Of a stretch of 59,370 nucleotides of DNA, positions 25,275 to 33,951 are shown piece after piece (within the stretch, counting starts at the first letter, position 1; each line of letters begins with the position of its first letter). Under the pieces are notes generated by a model. That model did not search any database. It was not told the DNA's origin and saw only the letters and a program-made list of their open reading frames with translations. This stretch comes from Flavobacteriaceae bacterium (GTDB lineage Bacteria; Bacteroidota; Bacteroidia; Flavobacteriales; Flavobacteriaceae), in the NCBI GenBank assembly GCA_021647885.1, contig JAKITV010000012.1:1-59370 (forward strand), in the 5' to 3' direction. A program made the translations under genes and the position numbers.

Positions 25275-26225
25275 TTACCCTTCTTTAGCAGCCAAATAAC
25301 GTTCGGCATCTAATGCAGCCATACATCCTGTTCCTGCTGCTGTTACAGCTTGTCTATATACATGATCCGCAGCATCTCCCGAAACAAAAACACCTTCAAC
25401 ATTAGTTTTTGATGTTCCCAGAACATTTATAATATAACCCGTTTCATCCAAATCTAAAAAACCTTTAAATATATCTGTATTTGGTTTGTGTCCAATAGCA
25501 ACAAAAAAACCAGTTGCAGGAATTTCGGTAATCTCACCTGTAATATTATTCTTCACTCTAACTCCAGTGACAACTTGACCATCTCCTAAAACTTCATCTG
25601 TGTTGGTATTAAAAAGAATTTCAATATTCTTGGTGTTTCTAACTCTGGCTTCCATAATTCGAGAAGCTCTAAAAACATCTCTTCTAACAATCATTGTTAC
25701 TTTTTTACATAGCTTTGATAAGTAATGTGCTTCCTCACAAGCTGAATCTCCTGCACCAACAAGAACTACTTCTTGATTTCTGTAAAAGAAACCATCACAA
25801 ACAGCACAAGCAGAAACGCCTCCACCAAGTTTTAAATATTTTTGTTCAGATTCTAATCCCAAATATTTTGCAGAAGCTCCAGTAGAAATTATTACTGTAT
25901 CGCAATGAATTTCTTTCGTTTCATTAACCCAAACCTTATGCACATCTCCAGAGAAATCAACTTTAGTAATCCAGCCATCACGCACATCTGTTCCAAAACG
26001 TTCTGCTTGTTGCTGTAATTGAATCATCATTTCTGGTCCTGAAACACCTTCGGGATAACCTGGGAAATTGTCAACCTCTGTTGTAGTTGTTAATTGTCCT
26101 CCAGGTTGTGTACCTTGATATAAAACCGGAAACATATTTGCTCTTGACGCGTAAATTGCAGCAGTATATCCTGCAGGTCCAGAACCTATTATTAAACACT
26201 TTACTTTTTCTATTGTATCAGACAT
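25275..26225 (-). CDS. trxB: Thioredoxin-disulfide reductase
   Basis: The 316-residue flavoprotein has the FAD motif GSGPAGYTAAIYA (residues 14-26), the redox-active CAVC (Cys140, Cys143), an NADPH site VGAGDSACEEA and the C-terminal GVFVSGDAAD FAD segment. It passes electrons from NADPH to thioredoxin in the cytoplasm. Length and motif order are those of the low-molecular-weight bacterial enzyme. It is a single gene. The 257 bases upstream (26226-26482) are AT-rich and hold no gene; promoters for trxB and for the LTxxQ gene should lie there. Confidence 0.96.
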   Translation of the reverse strand: MSDTIEKVKCLIIGSGPAGYTAAIYASRANMFPVLYQGTQPGGQLTTTTEVDNFPGYPEGVSGPEMMIQLQQQAERFGTDVRDGWITKVDFSGDVHKVWVNETKEIHCDTVIISTGASAKYLGLESEQKYLKLGGGVSACAVCDGFFYRNQEVVLVGAGDSACEEAHYLSKLCKKVTMIVRRDVFRASRIMEARVRNTKNIEILFNTNTDEVLGDGQVVTGVRVKNNITGEITEIPATGFFVAIGHKPNTDIFKGFLDLDETGYIINVLGTSKTNVEGVFVSGDAADHVYRQAVTAAGTGCMAALDAERYLAAKEG

Positions 26226-26482
26226 AATTGTATTCTTGTTTATAATAAAACAAAAGTAGCTTTTTTGCTTAAATCCTTACATAGAAGTTATCAACAGTTC
26301 TTATAGTTTAATATTTTAAATTGATATTTATAAGACACACAATTATTTAAACAACAAACCATCATTATACAATCTTGCTTTTTAGCTTAATTTTTTATTT
26401 CTTCACATAAATTTTAAAATGATTTTAAACTTTTTATATTAACATTAGTCTAAATAGAGAATAAATTAAACATATGAATTAA

Positions 26483-26947
26483 ATGAAGACATTAAGAAAG
26501 GCTTTACAATTGTGTTCATTAGTACTATTCTTATTAGTACTTAATGATTATGCTTATGCCCAACAAGATGATAAAATGGTTATTAAAGAACTTGACTTTT
26601 TAACTCAAAATCAAATGTTGCTGCTTAAAGAACAGCAACAACTTATTGATGAAAGAAAGAAAGTTTTTAAGGCTAATTTAACTCAAGATCAGCTTTCCAT
26701 TTTAAACGACAAATCAATTAGTAAGCAACGTCGTAAAGAAATTCTAAAAAAATCACTCACCCAAGGACAGCGAAATAGTATTTCTCAACTCGGTAAACAA
26801 TTGAAAACCAAAAGGGACTTATTTAAAATATCGTTAACAATGAGGCAAAAGTCACATTTAAAACGATTCCTTTCAAAAAGAAATATTAAAGACAGACGAA
26901 GGCTAATAAGGCGTTTGAGATGGTTAATTCAAAATAACCGAGATTAA
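26483..26947 (+). CDS. Secreted helical protein with four LTxxQ repeats
   Basis: The 154-residue protein has a signal peptide (cleavage near YAYAQQ) and four LTxxQ motifs at residues 40, 66, 92 and 118, exactly 26 residues apart. LTxxQ is the hallmark of the Spy/CpxP periplasmic chaperones and stress sensors, which normally have two. The mature protein is very rich in Lys, Arg and Gln and nearly all helical. It may be a periplasmic chaperone-like protein, but the resemblance is at motif level only. Eleven bases separate it from the next gene, so they are probably one operon. Confidence 0.65.
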   Translation: MKTLRKALQLCSLVLFLLVLNDYAYAQQDDKMVIKELDFLTQNQMLLLKEQQQLIDERKKVFKANLTQDQLSILNDKSISKQRRKEILKKSLTQGQRNSISQLGKQLKTKRDLFKISLTMRQKSHLKRFLSKRNIKDRRRLIRRLRWLIQNNRD

Positions 26948-26957
26948 TTAAAAGCCT

Positions 26958-27854
26958 ATGAAAAAATATTTTTCACTACTTCTACTTCTAACTTTCACTC
27001 AAATCTTATTTTCTCAAGATTCAGAACAAGTCGATGATGAATTAGACGATATTATTGAGTACTTGATGGATTTAGATGAAGATGATTTAGTTAATGCCAT
27101 TAGTGACCTAAATAAATACCATTTCATTATGATATCAACTGAATTTAATAATAAAACATACTTTTTAGGTCGTGATCTTGGTATTAATCAATATAATATC
27201 AATACTCAGCTTATGTATGAAAATCATATAGGGATTTTTTTAGGAGTATCTGGCACGTATTATAGCAAATTTGATCCTGCTTGGGATATTACTATAGTTA
27301 CTGGAGGCTATGGATTAGATTTTGGTAAAGCTGATAATTTTAGAGCTGAAATTGGTTATAGCCACTATTTTTTTTCAGATCCTAACTCTAATGATTTTGA
27401 AAACAGCATAGACCTTGGTCTAGACTTCTCTACAAAAAATAATACTTTTGGTTCTACAATTAACTCTTCTTACTTATTCGGGAAAAAAACTGGCTATCAA
27501 GCTAGCCTATCTCTATATAGCAATTTAAATTTGTTCTACATTAACCAAGAAAAAGGCTCAAAAATAAACTTTGAACCAAATATTTCTTTTGTTTTTGGCA
27601 GTGAAAATATTGATACCTCACGAATAGACAACCTTGGAATTGATTTGCCTTTTATAAATAATATTGTTGATTCTTTCCAAACTTTTAGTTTACGTAATGT
27701 ACAGTTAAGACTGCCTATCACTTTAGAACTTAACCAACTTAATGTAGAAGCAGGTTTAAACATAAATTTTCCAAAAGCCTTTGATTTTGAAAACGATATT
27801 GGAACAACTACATTTTTTAACCTTGGTCTAATTTATATTTTTGATGTTAATTGA
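26958..27854 (+). CDS. Outer-membrane beta-barrel-like protein
   Basis: The 298-residue protein has a signal peptide (cleavage near ILFSQD), an acidic stretch (DDELDDIIEYLMDLDEDD), then alternating amphipathic strands with aromatic ends (YGLDFGKADNFRAEIGYSHYFF, VQLRLPITLELN) and a C-terminus ending in aromatic and hydrophobic strand residues (FFNLGLIYIFDVN). This is what an outer-membrane barrel of 10-14 strands looks like. I do not recognise a family. It follows the LTxxQ protein with 10 bases between, so the LTxxQ protein may assist its folding; that is inference. Confidence 0.6.
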   Translation: MKKYFSLLLLLTFTQILFSQDSEQVDDELDDIIEYLMDLDEDDLVNAISDLNKYHFIMISTEFNNKTYFLGRDLGINQYNINTQLMYENHIGIFLGVSGTYYSKFDPAWDITIVTGGYGLDFGKADNFRAEIGYSHYFFSDPNSNDFENSIDLGLDFSTKNNTFGSTINSSYLFGKKTGYQASLSLYSNLNLFYINQEKGSKINFEPNISFVFGSENIDTSRIDNLGIDLPFINNIVDSFQTFSLRNVQLRLPITLELNQLNVEAGLNINFPKAFDFENDIGTTTFFNLGLIYIFDVN

Positions 27855-28027
27855 CCTTTAAGTTAGTTCTTAAATATATCAATTACGTGATAGAATAAAG
27901 ATACCTTTTGAAACAAAAACTCTCATAATACATCTGTTTTGTTATGGATATATATTAATAGCGTTTGAAATAGTATTTAATATTTTTCAGAAATCAACTT
28001 CTCTTATAAAATCGATTAGCATCTTAA

Positions 28028-29128
28028 TCAATAAATTCTTAATCCAGTTTCTTTATCAAAAAAGTAGGCTTTATTTAAGTTTAAAAATAATTCAAAATGT
28101 GAATTAAGTTTGACTTCAACTTCAGATCTAAACGTTGCTATAATTTCAACATCATTATATTCAACATAGATATGCTTTTGGTTTCCTAAAAGTTCTATTG
28201 CAATAACTTCTCCTTTTAGAATGGCATAATTGTTTAATTCACCTTTCTCTGAACGTAAATTCACAGATCTAATTCCTAAGTAAATTTCTTTTCCTACATT
28301 GTTTTTTAAATCAATTAATTCAAGTTTAGATAAATCAAAAGTGTTTCCGTTTTTATCTTTAAATATAAGTTTGCTTTCTTGAATTTCAATTCTACCATCA
28401 AAGAAATTCATTTGAGGAGATCCAATAAATTCTGCTACAAATTTATTTTGAGGATTATTAAACAAATCTATTGGAGCAGAAATTTGCATTATTACACCAT
28501 CTTTCATCACTATTATTCTTTCTCCTAATGTCATGGCTTCTACTTGATCATGCGTAACATAAATCATGGTCGTATCAAGTTTCTTATGTAATTTAGCCAA
28601 TTCAATACGCATTTTGCCACGTAATTTTGCGTCTAAATTGCTTAAAGGTTCGTCGAATAAAAATACTTCGGGTCGTCGTACTATTGCTCTACCTATTGCT
28701 ATTCTTTGGCGTTGTCCACCAGACATTTTACCTGGTTTTCTATCTAAAAGAGATTCTACATTTAAAATTTTGGCAGCAGCCATTACTCTTTCCTTTATTT
28801 CGTCTTTTGGAACTTTTTTGATTTTTAATCCAAACGCCATGTTTTCGTAAGAATTCATATGTGGATATAATGCATAATTTTGAAAAACCATAGCAATTCC
28901 TCTTTCACTTGAAGACACATCATTAACTTTAGTCTCACCTATAAAGAGATCACCACCTGTAATTTCTTCAAGTCCAGCTATCATTCTTAAAACAGTAGAT
29001 TTTCCACAACCTGAAGGACCTACCAAAACAACAAATTCTTTATCTTTTACCTCAAAACTTATTCCTTTTACTACTTCTGTACCACCTTTATATGTTTTTC
29101 TAATGTTTGATAGTCTTACTTCTCCCAT
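28028..29128 (-). CDS. CUT1 sugar ABC transporter ATPase (MalK/UgpC/MsmK-like)
   Basis: The 366-residue ATPase has Walker A GPSGCGKST (37-45), Q-loop Gln83, signature MSGGQ (135-139), Walker B VFLFDE (155-160), the switch His193 and a C-terminal regulatory/TOBE domain of about 130 residues typical of MalK-type subunits. It should power the two permeases encoded upstream in the same operon. It is the last gene of the minus-strand operon. One ATPase can serve several CUT1 systems, but none other is visible here. Only the ABC signature's first residue (M for L) deviates. Confidence 0.93.
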   Translation of the reverse strand: MGEVRLSNIRKTYKGGTEVVKGISFEVKDKEFVVLVGPSGCGKSTVLRMIAGLEEITGGDLFIGETKVNDVSSSERGIAMVFQNYALYPHMNSYENMAFGLKIKKVPKDEIKERVMAAAKILNVESLLDRKPGKMSGGQRQRIAIGRAIVRRPEVFLFDEPLSNLDAKLRGKMRIELAKLHKKLDTTMIYVTHDQVEAMTLGERIIVMKDGVIMQISAPIDLFNNPQNKFVAEFIGSPQMNFFDGRIEIQESKLIFKDKNGNTFDLSKLELIDLKNNVGKEIYLGIRSVNLRSEKGELNNYAILKGEVIAIELLGNQKHIYVEYNDVEIIATFRSEVEVKLNSHFELFLNLNKAYFFDKETGLRIY

Positions 29129-29172
29129 AATTATTTGCTAACAGATTAAATTGTTTTTTTGAACCTTTTATT

Positions 29173-30252
29173 TTATCTCAATGGATATAATGGTCTTCCA
29201 GATTCTGGGTCTTGAGGATATTTTTTACACAATTCGGCTAAAATATCTTCGTGTGTAATTGCTACATTCATAACCGTATCATTTCCGCCATAATAAATAT
29301 AAATATCTCCATTATCCTTTCTAATTGCTCCACAACAAAAAACTACGTTAGGGACATGCACATAACTTTCTTTAGTTACAAGACAATCTGCTTTAGAAGG
29401 GAATAATATTGGTATGTTAGACACTTGTACTTTCATGGGAGACTGCAAATTATGCAAGGCTACACCTAAAACATAAGGATGTCCATCCATTGTACCTCGT
29501 ACACCATGAAAAATATTTATCCAACCATGTTTGGTTTTTATAGGAGTTGCACCAGGACCAATTTTATCTGAAAAACTGCTCGGTCCATCATTTTGCAAAA
29601 AGATTGGCTTTTCTAAAATATTCCAATTTCCCTTTTTAATATCGTTTGTAATACCAATTCTTATTTGTTTATAAATTCCATTAGTATGTGCCTGTGTATT
29701 ATCATTAGGTCTAAACAAACCATAGAATTTATCGTTTATCTTTTCAGGAAATAAAACCACATTCCTCATATCGGTTTTTAAAAGAGGCCCATAACGTTTA
29801 AATGATTTAAAATCTTTGGTTGTAGCCAACGAAACTCTAACTCTATGAGCAATTGATGCGTGATAAGCACTATATGTTATATAATATAAATCTCCAATTT
29901 TACTAATTCTTGGATCTTCAACTCCACCTTGCTCATTTTCAATTAACTCATTTATATCTGTTCCTTCAGCAAAAATATCATTTTCGTTACATGCCATCAT
30001 TGCAGGTTTCTCATCAACTCTCCAATTATCTAATCCGTTTTTACTTCTTGCAATTCCTAATACTGAAATTCCATTTCGTAAATGTGAGCGAAATAACATA
30101 ATAACTTCATCATTATATTCAGTTATTCCTGCATTATGAACTGTTATTGTTTGAAATATTGGATTAGTCCATACTTTGTTTACATCTATAGATGTTAAAA
30201 TAGGATTTCCTTTATACCTTATTACAGGATTGCATAAATCGACTTTACTCAT
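29173..30252 (-). CDS. GH130 family glycoside phosphorylase or hydrolase
   Basis: The 359-residue protein has the five-bladed propeller features of GH130: NPVIRYKGNPILT at the start, GGVEDPRIS with the general-acid-type Asp113 of the EDPR motif, GPGATPIKTKHGWINIFHG, and VPNVVFCCGA near the C-terminus. GH130 enzymes phosphorolyse, or in some subgroups hydrolyse, beta-mannosides such as mannosyl-glucose or mannobiose. Without an alignment the subfamily and thus the linkage remain open. No signal peptide: it acts in the cytoplasm. Its start overlaps the preceding gene by four bases (ATGA). Confidence 0.88.
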   Translation of the reverse strand: MSKVDLCNPVIRYKGNPILTSIDVNKVWTNPIFQTITVHNAGITEYNDEVIMLFRSHLRNGISVLGIARSKNGLDNWRVDEKPAMMACNENDIFAEGTDINELIENEQGGVEDPRISKIGDLYYITYSAYHASIAHRVRVSLATTKDFKSFKRYGPLLKTDMRNVVLFPEKINDKFYGLFRPNDNTQAHTNGIYKQIRIGITNDIKKGNWNILEKPIFLQNDGPSSFSDKIGPGATPIKTKHGWINIFHGVRGTMDGHPYVLGVALHNLQSPMKVQVSNIPILFPSKADCLVTKESYVHVPNVVFCCGAIRKDNGDIYIYYGGNDTVMNVAITHEDILAELCKKYPQDPESGRPLYPLR

Positions 30253-31526
30253 TCTTGTTTTAATTTTTTTATTTCTAACAGAATCAATATACTTTCTATA
30301 GTTGATTCTGCTCCTGAATTTTTACTAATTTCTTCTTTATTTATAATTCCGTCAAAACAAATTCCTGTTTCTGGGTTATATATTACAGTTTTAGCATCAT
30401 TAGTACCAGACAACCATGATTCTAAATCTAAAGCAAGTTTTAAATATTTTTCGTTATTTGTGTATTGATATGCTTCTGATGCTGCCCAAACCATAGGACG
30501 CAAACCATAGGCAATTTGAGGGTAATCATTCCTTTTAATTTCGCTATAACTGTTTTCTTCTGTCTTTTCTATCCAAAAAGCTTCAGCAAATCCATTTTGT
30601 AATAAATAAGGGTGAAAATTGTCAATCTCTTTTAGAGCGCTATCAATATATATTTGATTATTAAATTTTTGTCCAGCTTTCAATAGTGCGTAAGCTTGAA
30701 TGTTTCCCCAAGCATGCCACAAATTTTGCCAACTTAAGAAGGCTCCGTAAGGATAGTTCTTGGCATCTCCTTTTTGCATAATCATAATTCCTTTTGCTAA
30801 AGAATCAATCAATAATTTAATTTCTTCATCAGCTGTCCTTTCATAATTTTTTAATAAACCAAGTATTAATAAGGCTGATTGATCTGAAGCATATTTTTGA
30901 GGTAACCAAGTAGGAACTTCTATTGTTTCAACAATTTCTACTTTTAAATTATTTATAGGAATATCTCTTTTAATATTTACTAATAATTTTTTAGAAGCCA
31001 ATGCTATCCTATTCGCTAAATCCTTATTCGATTTTCTTAATAAAGGATATGCCGACTCTAAAGCCCATAAAGCTCTAAACGACCACCAATTAAGCTCGGC
31101 TACTGAAGTTTTATAAGTTGTGTTAATGGATAAATCATTCCAAATAAAATTATTAAAATACCCATTTTCATTCTGCATTTGCAATACAAATTCTGTAAGT
31201 TTTCTTAATTTATTAAATGCCTCATCATCCTTTTCATTCTGCTTTAGATATTTTGATAACATTACAACTGCTCTGGCTACATCATCCACACATGTAAACC
31301 CTTCATTAGGTTCTATCTCAAACTCATAATCTGGATATTCGCTATAGATATGAACTATACCAACTTCTTTTCCATTAAAATCAATCTCTTTATATAAATG
31401 ATTGAAATGACTGAAATTGATGTTGTCTTTTAAAGCTAATTTTGCTTCCTTATTTTTAGTACAGGAAACAAAGCATAAAAGAATTATAATTGTGAATAAT
31501 ATGTTTTTTAAATTTTTAAACAACAT
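30249..31526 (-). CDS. Lipoprotein with (alpha/alpha)6-barrel glycosidase-like fold
   Basis: The 425-residue protein has a lipoprotein signal (Cys22 in CFVSCTK) and a repeated helical-hairpin pattern. The segment GIVHIYSEYPDY...EGFTCVDDVARAVVML (about 56-90) resembles the 'G-x-H...P...G-DDxARA' start of (alpha/alpha)6 domains found with some glycosyltransferases and glycosidases. Other markers are FNNFIWNDL, LNWWSFRALWALE and QNLWHAWGNIQAYALLKAG. I cannot assign a GH family. It is sandwiched between two GH130 genes, overlapping both, so it very probably acts on the same carbohydrate, on the periplasmic side. Confidence 0.6.
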   Translation of the reverse strand: MLFKNLKNILFTIIILLCFVSCTKNKEAKLALKDNINFSHFNHLYKEIDFNGKEVGIVHIYSEYPDYEFEIEPNEGFTCVDDVARAVVMLSKYLKQNEKDDEAFNKLRKLTEFVLQMQNENGYFNNFIWNDLSINTTYKTSVAELNWWSFRALWALESAYPLLRKSNKDLANRIALASKKLLVNIKRDIPINNLKVEIVETIEVPTWLPQKYASDQSALLILGLLKNYERTADEEIKLLIDSLAKGIMIMQKGDAKNYPYGAFLSWQNLWHAWGNIQAYALLKAGQKFNNQIYIDSALKEIDNFHPYLLQNGFAEAFWIEKTEENSYSEIKRNDYPQIAYGLRPMVWAASEAYQYTNNEKYLKLALDLESWLSGTNDAKTVIYNPETGICFDGIINKEEISKNSGAESTIESILILLEIKKLKQE

Positions 31527-32982
31527 ACTTTATCTCACTTTTCGATTTATAAACATCCATTTTATTTAATATTTCTTCTATATTAATTGTGGCAAATGTT
31601 GAAGCAGAATCTGACATTGCATAAGGCAATATTAAATTCCCTTCATGAGCCATTGAGCCACAAGAATACACTACATTAGGAACATAACCTTCGCGTTCTT
31701 CCTCATTTGGAGATAATAAAGGCTTGTTTAATCTTTTAATAATTTTAGAAGGATTTTTTAAGTCCAACAAAATTGCTCCTAAAACATATTTTCGTAATGG
31801 ACCTACAGCATGTGTAATAACTAACCAGCCTTCATTAGTTTTTATTGGCGAACCACAATTGCCTAATTGCACATAACTCCAAGTCGCTTTAGGAGTCATA
31901 ATTACTTCATAATCTTCCCAAATAAATAAATCGTCAGAATACATAATGGTAATATTTTCGCCTCCTTGTCTTCCTATCATCACATATTTTCCATCAATTT
32001 TTTCAGAAAAAAGCGCCATACCTTTATCACTTACAGCTGCGCCATACATAGATCGCGCTTTAAAATGAACAAAATCTTCAGTAAGAATTAATTGTGGAGA
32101 AATTTTATGACCATTATATGCTGTATAAGTGCCAATGTACTGTGTTTTGTTATTTTCGGTAAATGCCACAAAACGAACATCTTCCATTCCCATAGATTCG
32201 CCTAATGCGTTAGGAAAAATTACACGCTCACAAATTGGTGCATTCCCATCGGTTACTACATCATAATTGGTATCTAAAATATGAAACAACTCTGCTTGTG
32301 TAACACCATCAAAAGTTGAAAATTCATTTGCATTAACTTTTTCCAGATAGTCATCATAGGTAAAACTTTCTTCGAAAGCATTCATTATAGATTGATCGAA
32401 GTCCTTGAGAACTGCTGTATTTTTTAGAATATTTTTTTTACTGTAGATTTTAGATAATTCTTTATCAGAACAAGAAGAGAATCCTGTCTCTTCATCCAAA
32501 GTTATGTTTCCATCTTTGTCAACTATTCCGCTCCTAAATTCGATAGAAGAAATATGTCCTTCGCCAACAGACCTTAAACTTAAAACAAAACGTTTTTCGC
32601 CATCCTCTAATCCATTTTGATTTGGGTGTGCTATCATAGACGGATTAAAAAGTGCTGCTGATTGTATAGAATATTCTTTAGAAAAATAGGCGCCTAATAT
32701 CAAGCTTCTAATTTTTGAAATTACTGTATTACTAGGGAGTTCGGGTTCTATTTTTTTGAAATTTATTTCTAGATAATGCTCAAAATTCCGATGTCGAAAT
32801 TCAAAGTTTTTTTTAATTTCTTTATAAAGTGCATTTAACTCATTTTCAGGAATAGATAATACGCTATTAATTAAACGTTTTGCTCTTTTTATATTATTTG
32901 TATTAACTCCTAAATCTAAAAAGTTTATAATAACTCTTTTCGGATTTGCTTTAATCTGAATATTTGATCTGTTTACTTTCAT
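31516..32982 (-). CDS. GH130 family protein, long form
   Basis: The 488-residue protein has a GH130 propeller (about 140-475) with MGMEDVRFVAF (EDxR, around residue 268), LGNCGSPIKTNEGWLVITHAVGPLRKYVLGAILLDL (shown here by its ends), and YVPNVVYSCGSMAHEG, plus an N-terminal extension of about 120 residues with helices (FRHRNFEHYLEINFKKIEP). Long GH130 proteins of this type are found among beta-1,2-mannoside phosphorylases; that assignment is tentative. It is cytoplasmic. It begins the second part of the operon after the leader element copy B, and it overlaps the next gene by 11 bases. Confidence 0.82.
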   Translation of the reverse strand: MKVNRSNIQIKANPKRVIINFLDLGVNTNNIKRAKRLINSVLSIPENELNALYKEIKKNFEFRHRNFEHYLEINFKKIEPELPSNTVISKIRSLILGAYFSKEYSIQSAALFNPSMIAHPNQNGLEDGEKRFVLSLRSVGEGHISSIEFRSGIVDKDGNITLDEETGFSSCSDKELSKIYSKKNILKNTAVLKDFDQSIMNAFEESFTYDDYLEKVNANEFSTFDGVTQAELFHILDTNYDVVTDGNAPICERVIFPNALGESMGMEDVRFVAFTENNKTQYIGTYTAYNGHKISPQLILTEDFVHFKARSMYGAAVSDKGMALFSEKIDGKYVMIGRQGGENITIMYSDDLFIWEDYEVIMTPKATWSYVQLGNCGSPIKTNEGWLVITHAVGPLRKYVLGAILLDLKNPSKIIKRLNKPLLSPNEEEREGYVPNVVYSCGSMAHEGNLILPYAMSDSASTFATINIEEILNKMDVYKSKSEIKYVV

Positions 32983-33084
32983 GTGTTTACTCTTATTATT
33001 TTTTAACTGTCATCCCGATAGCTATCGGGACAGTTCGCTATTAATAATTCCTTTAGGTGACAAATTTTCGTTTGCTCGTTTCAT
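32980..33084 (-). repeat. Leader element, copy B (upstream of GH130 gene)
   Basis: Read on the minus strand it begins ATGAAACGAGCA, has the core TCACCTAAAGGAAT + TATTAATAGCGAACTG, and ends AAACACATGAAA with the ATG of the GH130 gene. Its upstream ATG opens the peptide MKRANENLSPKGIINSEL-SR. The peptide stop falls in an 18-base palindrome (33013-33030) that copies A, C and D lack. It is the best-preserved relative of copy A. Confidence 0.65.
33013..33030. repeat. Palindromic repeat TCCCGATAGCTATCGGGA
   Basis: The 18 bases are a perfect palindrome. The unit CCCGATAGCTATCGGG is one I recall as a frequent dispersed intergenic palindrome in Flavobacteriia. Here it sits inside leader copy B and makes that copy 12-14 bases longer than the others, which suggests later insertion. 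As RNA it would form a strong hairpin about 40-50 bases upstream of the GH130 start. Confidence 0.6.
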
Positions 33085-33115
33085 TATCTTTTTTTTAATA
33101 ATCTTGTTTATATAT

Positions 33116-33928
33116 TTATTCTTTAATTCCTGAACTTGCCATGCTTTGTATAAAGTATTTTTGAAAAAATCCATACGCTATCATTATTGGTAAAGCTAAA
33201 ACTACTGCTGCTGCCAGTTTAACTCCTAATTGGCTTTCAGATCTTCCTCCAACAGAAAACAAAGTAACCATTTGAGGCATTGTCATCAAGCTTTCATCTC
33301 TTATAACAATTAATGGCCACAACACTTCGTTCCAGGAATTCATAAACGATAAAATACCAACAGTAACAATTGTTGGAATAATATTAGGAAATAATACTTG
33401 AAAAATAATTCTGAGTTCACTACAACCATCTATTCTTGCAGCATCAATTAATGCTTGCGGAATGGTCATAAAAGCCTGTCTAAACATTAATATTGCAAAA
33501 GCATTTAACATAAACGGAAGGATTAAAGCAGCATAAGTATCAACTAATCCTAATTTTACCATAGTTATATAGTTAGGAATCAAAGTGATTTGAAAAGGTA
33601 AGGTCATTGTAAAAATTATGATGTAAAAAATTGCCTGTCTTCCTCTAAACTCCATTTTTGCAAGCGCATAACCAACCATAGAGCAAAATGTTATAACACC
33701 AGCAGTTGTTATTGTAGCTGTAATGATACTGTTCATAAAAGCCCTACCTATAGGGATCTTTGAAAACATTTGAGTATAACTATTCCAAGAAAAACTAGAT
33801 GGCAAAAATGTTAAGTTCCCTATTTCACTTTCTGGCGCTAAAGATGCCACAACCATCCAATAAAATGGATATAAAAAGGTTAATGATGCTAAAATCAATA
33901 AGGTATAAATTAATATCTTTTTTTTCAT
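33116..33928 (-). CDS. CUT1 ABC transporter permease (MalG-like)
   Basis: The 270-residue protein has six membrane helices and the EAA-loop ALIDAARIDGCSELRIIFQVLFPNIIP (given by its ends; around residues 160-188), the docking site for the ATPase. It matches the MalG/AraQ group of sugar permeases. It is 23 bases downstream of the MalF-like permease. The two permeases form the channel for the sugar delivered by the binding protein. Confidence 0.92.
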   Translation of the reverse strand: MKKKILIYTLLILASLTFLYPFYWMVVASLAPESEIGNLTFLPSSFSWNSYTQMFSKIPIGRAFMNSIITATITTAGVITFCSMVGYALAKMEFRGRQAIFYIIIFTMTLPFQITLIPNYITMVKLGLVDTYAALILPFMLNAFAILMFRQAFMTIPQALIDAARIDGCSELRIIFQVLFPNIIPTIVTVGILSFMNSWNEVLWPLIVIRDESLMTMPQMVTLFSVGGRSESQLGVKLAAAVVLALPIMIAYGFFQKYFIQSMASSGIKE

Positions 33929-33951
33929 GATGCTGTTTTATTGAATTATAT

